Positions 6,774-10,347 of a DNA stretch of 10,347 nt are shown one piece after another (the first letter of the stretch is position 1; the number at the start of each line of letters is the position of its first letter). The notes under the pieces were generated by a model that worked only from the letters and a program-made list of their open reading frames with translations, was not told where the DNA came from and did no database searches. Source of the stretch: Candidatus Poribacteria bacterium (GTDB taxonomy: Bacteria > Poribacteria > WGA-4E > WGA-3G); the NCBI GenBank assembly GCA_009845505.1, contig VXZL01000292.1:1-10347 (forward strand), read 5' to 3'. A program made the position numbers and the translations under genes.

Positions 6774-8234
6774 TTATCGCGAGCCTTTTTTGATTGCCCA
6801 CAACGTTTTCAGGATGATCTTAATATCCAAGCCGAGGGACCAGTTTTCGATATAGTATCGGTCGTAAGAGACCCGTTCTTCAAGGGAGGTATTGCCCCGT
6901 AAGCCGTTGACTTGTGCCCAACCCGTCATACCCGACTTGACGCGCTGCCGCGCGAGATAGTGGGGTATGGATTCTCGGAATATGTCGATGAGTCCGGACA
7001 TCTCCGGTCGGGGTCCAACGAGACTCATATCCCCTTTGAGGACGTTGAAGAATTGGGGTAGTTCGTCTAAACTCCAACGTCTGAGGAATTTTCCGAATGA
7101 AGTCTCTCGTGGATCGTCATCTTTTGCCCATACGTGTCCGACTTTCTCTTCGGCATCGGCGTGCATGGAGCGGAATTTGTAGATGTTGAATCGCTTTCCG
7201 GCTCTACCGACGCGCTCTTGGCGGAAAATTACTTTACCGGATGAAGTCAGGCGGATCGCTACCGCAATTGTTAACATGAGTGGACTTAGCAATATCAAGG
7301 CAATCAGGCTGAAAACGATGTCTATAAGACGTTTGACGATGCCCTGCATGCCCTGCATCGGGGTTTCTCGGAGTCGTAGCACCGGTATGTCATCGAAAAA
7401 GGTGATAGCCGTGCCGCTTCTGATAAACTCGGAGAGCTCAGGGAGTAAGTTTATTTGGACAGGCAGCCCTTCGCAGGCGTGGAGAATCTGTAGAATGGTG
7501 TCATTAGACACTGTAGGCGATGCGATGAAGAGCGTGTCAAGTCGATGCGTTTGCACCAATTCGAGGATGTCTTGACTTTCGCCGAGATATGGCAATTGGT
7601 TGTCGGTTATCGGCTGTTGGTCTTCAGCGCTTGGTTGGAAGGCTGGAAGGCTGGAAGATTGGGGGACCTTTACTTCATCAATTATGCCTAACAGTTTGTA
7701 ACCGCTATTCGCTCTCGCTTTCAAGGCATTAATCAACTTTTCGCCGCGCGCCTCATAACCGACGATTGCGACGCGCTGGACACCGATCCCCTGCGCGTGA
7801 ATCGCCTGTCGGAATCGGTAAAGGACGAGTCGTCCCAGAAACAGCCAGACGAGACTGAATCCAGAGGCGAGCAGCATGACCCAACGCGAGTAGGCATCGT
7901 GGTGGAAAATAAAAAAGAGCGCGGCTAATGTAGCGATGAGCGCGATACCGGTGGCTTTACAGAGCGTCCAGAACGCTGAAAGTGTGGCGTTGTTTTCAGG
8001 ACGATAGAGTTTTAGTGCTTTTAGCGTCATTAACCAGATAATCGCCATCAGCGGTATGAGTCGGAAATAATCGTCGAGTGGAGGGGTGCCACCTTTATGT
8101 AGGACAAGGACTTCAGGGGTCCAACCGGATTCAAACCGGACCCAGTATGCGACAACAACTGCAGTGGCAACAAAACCGAGATCAAATAAGACTGTGAGTG
8201 TGATGAGCAGATGGTCGAGCGTTTTGTTGGTCAT
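6774..8234 (-). CDS. Undecaprenyl-phosphate sugar-1-phosphate transferase (WcaJ/WbaP-type exopolysaccharide initiating enzyme)
   Basis: The protein is 486 aa, normal for polyprenyl glycosylphosphotransferases, which move hexose-1-phosphate from a nucleotide sugar to undecaprenyl phosphate at the inner membrane and so start exopolysaccharide or O-unit assembly. There are four N-terminal membrane segments (about 10-32, 57-75, 92-111, 118-138), then a Rossmann-like domain with VAIVGYEARG (155-164). A fifth membrane helix at 303-328 precedes the bacterial sugar transferase domain: FRQERVGRAGKRFNIYKFRSM (337-357), DELPQFFNVLKGDMSLVGPRPE (390-411) and GMTGWAQVNGLRGNT (435-449), which hold the catalytic Asp-Glu and PRP motifs. 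Residues about 190-215 are encoded by repeat DNA (see separate entry). The start ATG lacks a clear SD and follows the nuclease stop by 21 bp in the same frame. It ends tail-to-tail with the hydrolase. No other polysaccharide genes are in the window. Confidence 0.9.
   Translation of the reverse strand: MTNKTLDHLLITLTVLFDLGFVATAVVVAYWVRFESGWTPEVLVLHKGGTPPLDDYFRLIPLMAIIWLMTLKALKLYRPENNATLSAFWTLCKATGIALIATLAALFFIFHHDAYSRWVMLLASGFSLVWLFLGRLVLYRFRQAIHAQGIGVQRVAIVGYEARGEKLINALKARANSGYKLLGIIDEVKVPQSSSLPAFQPSAEDQQPITDNQLPYLGESQDILELVQTHRLDTLFIASPTVSNDTILQILHACEGLPVQINLLPELSEFIRSGTAITFFDDIPVLRLRETPMQGMQGIVKRLIDIVFSLIALILLSPLMLTIAVAIRLTSSGKVIFRQERVGRAGKRFNIYKFRSMHADAEEKVGHVWAKDDDPRETSFGKFLRRWSLDELPQFFNVLKGDMSLVGPRPEMSGLIDIFRESIPHYLARQRVKSGMTGWAQVNGLRGNTSLEERVSYDRYYIENWSLGLDIKIILKTLWAIKKGSR
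7595..7656 (-). repeat. Repeat-derived insert translated in frame within the glycosyltransferase
   Basis: Two repeat types lie side by side inside the coding sequence. The first is three 8-bp units on the plus strand, GGTTGGAA, GGCTGGAA, GGCTGGAA (7633-7656). The second is a copy of the intergenic palindrome word, ATTGGTTGTCGGTTATC at 7595-7611, sharing 15 bp with 5587-5601. They encode a low-complexity stretch around residues 193-214 (SSSLPAFQPSAEDQQPITDN). It falls between IIDEVK and YLGESQDIL, where related enzymes usually have a short loop (from family knowledge, not from an alignment). The frame is kept and both catalytic and membrane parts remain intact. Confidence 0.65.
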
Positions 8235-8255
8235 TGCCGTTTTTTTTGAACACCC

Positions 8256-8852
8256 TTATCCGATAATGAACTCTGGCAGCTGCTCCAACAATATTTCTGG
8301 TATTCTCCACCAAACTTGCCAACTCATAGACGGATGTAAAGTGAATATTACACCGTAAGGATTTGTTTGCCGCCAACTTTTTCTATTATTAGGCTTTTCC
8401 CAATCGGTCGGGGCAAGTAGACGAAGATATGCACTGTCTACATATACTATCCGATAGATATGATGCCTTCCTGTATCGTCATCCACTTTACGATAAGGAA
8501 TTGATAAAATCTCTGAACTATTATTACTTAGATATTCTGTGATGTCTTCAAGATTGCCGTCAAAACGTCCCAATCGATGCCCTGATAACTCTAGATATCC
8601 TCTTTTTACAGTACCAGATTTGATTTGTAATGCGTATTCCGTATTATTTACCACAACTCGTATATCAGCTTCATCATCATGTCCTGCTTCTGTCCAAGTA
8701 GCATAATGTCGGGCTGTACTATCTGATTGAATGGCTTTGAATATAAGTTCTTCTAGTTCCCAACCCAAACAACGTCCACCATCGAATAATTCATGATATT
8801 TCTTTAAGCTTTGTTGCAAGGTCTGTTGCATTCTAGGCGTTAATCGGTACAC
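8256..8852 (-). CDS. Putative type II restriction endonuclease, PD-(D/E)XK-like
   Basis: The protein is 198 aa and no family is recognised by overall sequence. A likely nuclease core is visible: a helix with Glu32/34/35 (GWELEELIFKAIQ), then EADIRVVV with Asp63, and after 13 residues QIKSG with Gln77 and Lys79. This is the D-(E/Q)xK arrangement of PD-(D/E)XK nucleases, with Gln in place of Glu as in Mrr-type enzymes. The C-terminal part is rich in Trp, Arg and Pro. It overlaps the methyltransferase gene by 20 bp and follows it on the same strand, the classic layout of a restriction partner. The GTG start at 8852 has GGGAGG about 6 nt upstream. An ATG at 8831, just past the methyltransferase stop, is the alternative. 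The DNA is clearly more AT-rich than the glycosyltransferase gene, suggesting transfer. Cleavage specificity is unknown. Confidence 0.6.
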   Translation of the reverse strand: MYRLTPRMQQTLQQSLKKYHELFDGGRCLGWELEELIFKAIQSDSTARHYATWTEAGHDDEADIRVVVNNTEYALQIKSGTVKRGYLELSGHRLGRFDGNLEDITEYLSNNSSEILSIPYRKVDDDTGRHHIYRIVYVDSAYLRLLAPTDWEKPNNRKSWRQTNPYGVIFTLHPSMSWQVWWRIPEILLEQLPEFIIG

Positions 8853-9768
8853 TGTCAGCCTCCCTTACCCATACCAGTTGTTCGGCATCGTATCCGAGCC
8901 ACTGTTTTGCAAAATCAACAAATTCAGGATTTATTTCTATACCGAGATATTCAACACCTAATGACTGAGCCACGACGCATTCTGAACCCGAACCTGCGAA
9001 CGGGATAAGGACCCTGCCGCCATCTCCGTTGATACGAGACCGGATAAGCCGTCTGGTTAATTCCATAGGCTTTTGGGTTGGATGCTTTAGGACATCGTGT
9101 CCGCGGTGCTCAGATAAATGTTCAGGTGGATAAATTTGAGATCCACAAGTTTTACAAACAAACCATCTTTCAGCACGCCCCGCTCCCCCTGCCAAAGCTG
9201 GAATTTTAATAACATCTCTGGGTAAAGCCCCATTCTCATGTGCCTGATAAATGGTTGTTTTGCCGGATCTTCCATAACGAGAAGGGGTGTTTTTGCGTTC
9301 TTTTCCCGCTGCGTTTTTTAAGAAACTTGCAGTATAAGGCTCTCTAATTGGGTCTATTTCCAGGCCTGGGCGCTCGGTGTTCGGCTTCCAAAGACATAAT
9401 ATTGTTTCATGGGACCTTTGCCAAAATTTGAGGGACGGAACTGTTTTGTTGGTGTAATGCCATGCCAGCCAACGTTGCTCGTTGATGGGAAAGCGGACAG
9501 AAATTCTTGCAATAATTTCGGGAAACCCATAAAGATAAAGCAAACCATCATCTGTCAAAAGATGCAAACAGTCTTTTATCCATAATTCTGCCCATGCTAC
9601 GTAGTCATCCATTGGCATAGAGGCACTATTATTACCGAAATCCTTACCGATATTGTACGGCGGGTCTGCAATAATTATATGGTATTGCTTTTTGCTTTTC
9701 ATCAGCTCTGGTAAGACCTTTGTTGTATCTCCAACTATGACTGTATTGGTGAATGTATTTTCCTTCAT
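8833..9768 (-). CDS. Beta-class site-specific DNA methyltransferase (N6-adenine or N4-cytosine)
   Basis: The protein is 311 aa. Catalytic motif IV DPPYNIGKDF lies at 35-44, and the AdoMet motif I FAGSGSECVVAQ at 257-268, preceded by HPTQKPMELTRRLI (229-242). Motif IV before motif I defines the beta class. DPPY favours N6-adenine, but N4-cytosine cannot be ruled out. The middle part, about 90-225, would hold target recognition. It includes Cys205-Lys-Thr-Cys208 followed by His217 and His221, a possible zinc knuckle (Cx2C, then Hx3H). The ATG at 9768 has AGGAAA about 7 nt upstream. The stop lies inside the start of the putative nuclease gene (20-bp overlap). The pair probably forms a type II restriction-modification system in which this enzyme protects the host's own DNA. 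The recognition sequence cannot be read from the protein. Confidence 0.9.
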   Translation of the reverse strand: MKENTFTNTVIVGDTTKVLPELMKSKKQYHIIIADPPYNIGKDFGNNSASMPMDDYVAWAELWIKDCLHLLTDDGLLYLYGFPEIIARISVRFPINEQRWLAWHYTNKTVPSLKFWQRSHETILCLWKPNTERPGLEIDPIREPYTASFLKNAAGKERKNTPSRYGRSGKTTIYQAHENGALPRDVIKIPALAGGAGRAERWFVCKTCGSQIYPPEHLSEHRGHDVLKHPTQKPMELTRRLIRSRINGDGGRVLIPFAGSGSECVVAQSLGVEYLGIEINPEFVDFAKQWLGYDAEQLVWVREADSVPINA

Positions 9769-9878
9769 ACCAAATTTCCTAATTTACCCTTTATGAAAGA
9801 TTTGAGTTTCTTTTCAATACCTGCATCTTCTATATCAGAGCCATTCAATTGTCGGTTTTTTGCCAATTCTTGCGGCAT
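9765..9878 (-). CDS. Possible 37-aa small ORF overlapping the methyltransferase start
   Basis: The ATG at 9878 opens a 37-codon frame (MPQELAKNRQLNGSDIEDAG, then a Lys-rich helix to GKLGNLV). Its TGA overlaps the methyltransferase ATG as ATGA, the arrangement used for translational coupling. Its first half overlaps, in another frame, the end of the decayed gene at 9835-10291, so at most one of the two can be ancestral coding sequence there. No good SD is seen before 9878. It could be a real leader peptide, a remnant of a longer protein, or chance. Confidence 0.3.
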   Translation of the reverse strand: MPQELAKNRQLNGSDIEDAGIEKKLKSFIKGKLGNLV

Positions 9879-10291
9879 TGTCGCGAGCAGAGCTCACTCC
9901 CACAGCAAAGAGTGCTTCGGCAGAAAATCAAAGTTATTGGAGAATTGAATGCCTCTGTCTTCTATGTATTTTAGCATGTCCGGGGCAATTTTGTCAAATA
10001 GAAAAATAGGGACATTCAGTTTTCTGATGGAATAGATGGGAAGCCCTTTGAGCCGGGAAACTTACAGATTTCTCAGACAGAGATGCTAAAGCTGAATGGC
10101 CTTGATTATTCGTTTCAGCGTGTTGCAAAGGTTTTGAAGTATATGATACAATGTCTTCTATATCATAGCAATACCTTTGCCACTTTATCCGGGTCTGGTT
10201 TGGGGGGAGTGTAATGAATAGCCCCAATAGAACCGAGGTGTTCAGCGATGTTGTGAATAACACTGGTTTCAGGTTTTTGTGGAAGTATTTT
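9835..10291 (-). pseudogene. Frameshifted, 5'-truncated gene remnant of unknown family
   Basis: No single frame is long, but coding-like segments follow one another across frames on the minus strand. From the IS edge (10291) one frame reads KPETSVIHNIAEHLGSIGAI then HYTPPKPDPDKVAKVLL. A second contributes YDIEDIVSYTSK. A third reads GLPIYSIRKLNVPIFLFDKI then APDMLKYIEDRGIQFSNNFDF. The last resumes as SAEALFAVGVSSARDNAARI and ends IGKKPTIEWL with a TGA at 9837-9835. The last switch falls exactly at a TTTT run (GATTTTCTGCC): one extra T would restore DFSAEALF. The 5' end is cut where the insertion-sequence repeat begins at 10292. The family is not recognised. Position suggests a former first gene of the restriction-modification operon, but that is a guess. 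Sequencing error in homopolymers is an alternative. Confidence 0.45.
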
Positions 10292-10347
10292 TTAGGACTT
10301 ACGCAGTAAGTTAGATTTGTGTTATACTTTTGTATTATGACGACCCT
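10292..10347 (+). mobile_element. Left end of an insertion sequence (partial)
   Basis: TTAGGACTTACGCA (10292-10305) is the inverse of 124-137. ACTTAC-GCA-GTAAGT (10297-10311) makes a small perfect hairpin at the tip. A TATACT word at 10323-10328 and an ATG at 10337 reading MTT to the window edge could be the promoter and start of the transposase, although no SD is visible. The element appears to have landed in the gene remnant to its left. Family and length are unknown because the sequence ends here. Confidence 0.45.

Noticed and set aside
6757..6790. Terminator after the hydrolase gene (CTCG/CGAG followed by a T-run at 6785-6790)
   Set aside because: The stem is only four base pairs with a long loop, and the T-run is within the glycosyltransferase's final codons; not strong enough to call.
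9849..9857. TTGTCGGTT as another copy of the dispersed palindrome word
   Set aside because: Only nine bases match, with no second arm; this is expected by chance in a window of this size.
9994..10263. 89-aa open frame on the minus strand as an intact gene
   Set aside because: Only its middle part looks like coding sequence; better protein-like segments lie in the other two minus frames on either side, so it is treated as part of a frameshifted remnant.
1..10347. tRNA, rRNA, riboswitch or CRISPR array
   Set aside because: No tRNA-like T-loop with acceptor pairing, no conserved rRNA words, no regular repeat-spacer ladder and no known aptamer core were seen on reading both strands by eye.

Overview
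The window reads as a bacterial chromosome segment of moderate GC. The gene mix is an outer-membrane PorV-like barrel carrying a FlgD-type Ig domain and a SPOR domain, a Gfo/Idh/MocA oxidoreductase next to a PfkB sugar kinase and an NAD-dependent epimerase, an acetylxylan-esterase-like hydrolase, and short dispersed palindromic repeats. This would fit Candidatus Poribacteria or a related uncultured FCB/PVC-type lineage. That placement is an inference from gene style, not from a marker gene.

Layout: (1) 1-137 looks like the right end of an insertion sequence, with a short transposase-like C-terminal tail and a 14-bp terminal repeat. (2) 138-473 is non-coding with one hairpin/T-tract. (3) 474-2435 (+) encodes the barrel/FlgD-Ig/SPOR envelope protein. 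(4) 5541-2452 (-) is a three-gene sugar-metabolism cluster: NAD-dependent epimerase/dehydratase, Gfo/Idh/MocA oxidoreductase and PfkB kinase. A repeat-rich gap lies between the first two genes, and 14 bp separate the last two. (5) 5542-5731 is a compact divergent control region with a perfect palindromic repeat and two strong sigma70-type promoters facing each other. (6) 5732-6766 (+) is an alpha/beta hydrolase of the acetylxylan esterase type. (7) 8234-6774 (-) is a polyprenyl-phosphate sugar-1-phosphate transferase of the WcaJ/WbaP class, with repeat-derived DNA translated in frame in its middle. (8) 9768-8256 (-) is an AT-richer restriction-modification pair: a beta-class DNA methyltransferase overlapping a PD-(D/E)XK-like nuclease. 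(9) 10291-9835 (-) is a decayed, frameshifted gene whose 5' end is cut by (10) the left end of an insertion sequence at 10292-10347. Its terminal 14 bp are the inverse of the repeat at 124-137.

How the parts relate: the sugar genes and the divergent hydrolase share a control region and plausibly deal with breakdown of acetylated or uronic-acid-containing polysaccharides. The glycosyltransferase starts exopolysaccharide repeat units on the lipid carrier. The restriction-modification pair, the broken gene and the flanking IS ends mark an accessory segment. The two IS ends are oriented as two direct copies bracketing about 10.15 kb. The most interesting items are the in-frame repeat insertion in the glycosyltransferase, the face-to-face promoters, the reconstructable pseudogene beside the restriction-modification pair, and the IS bracket. 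No RNA gene or CRISPR array was seen.
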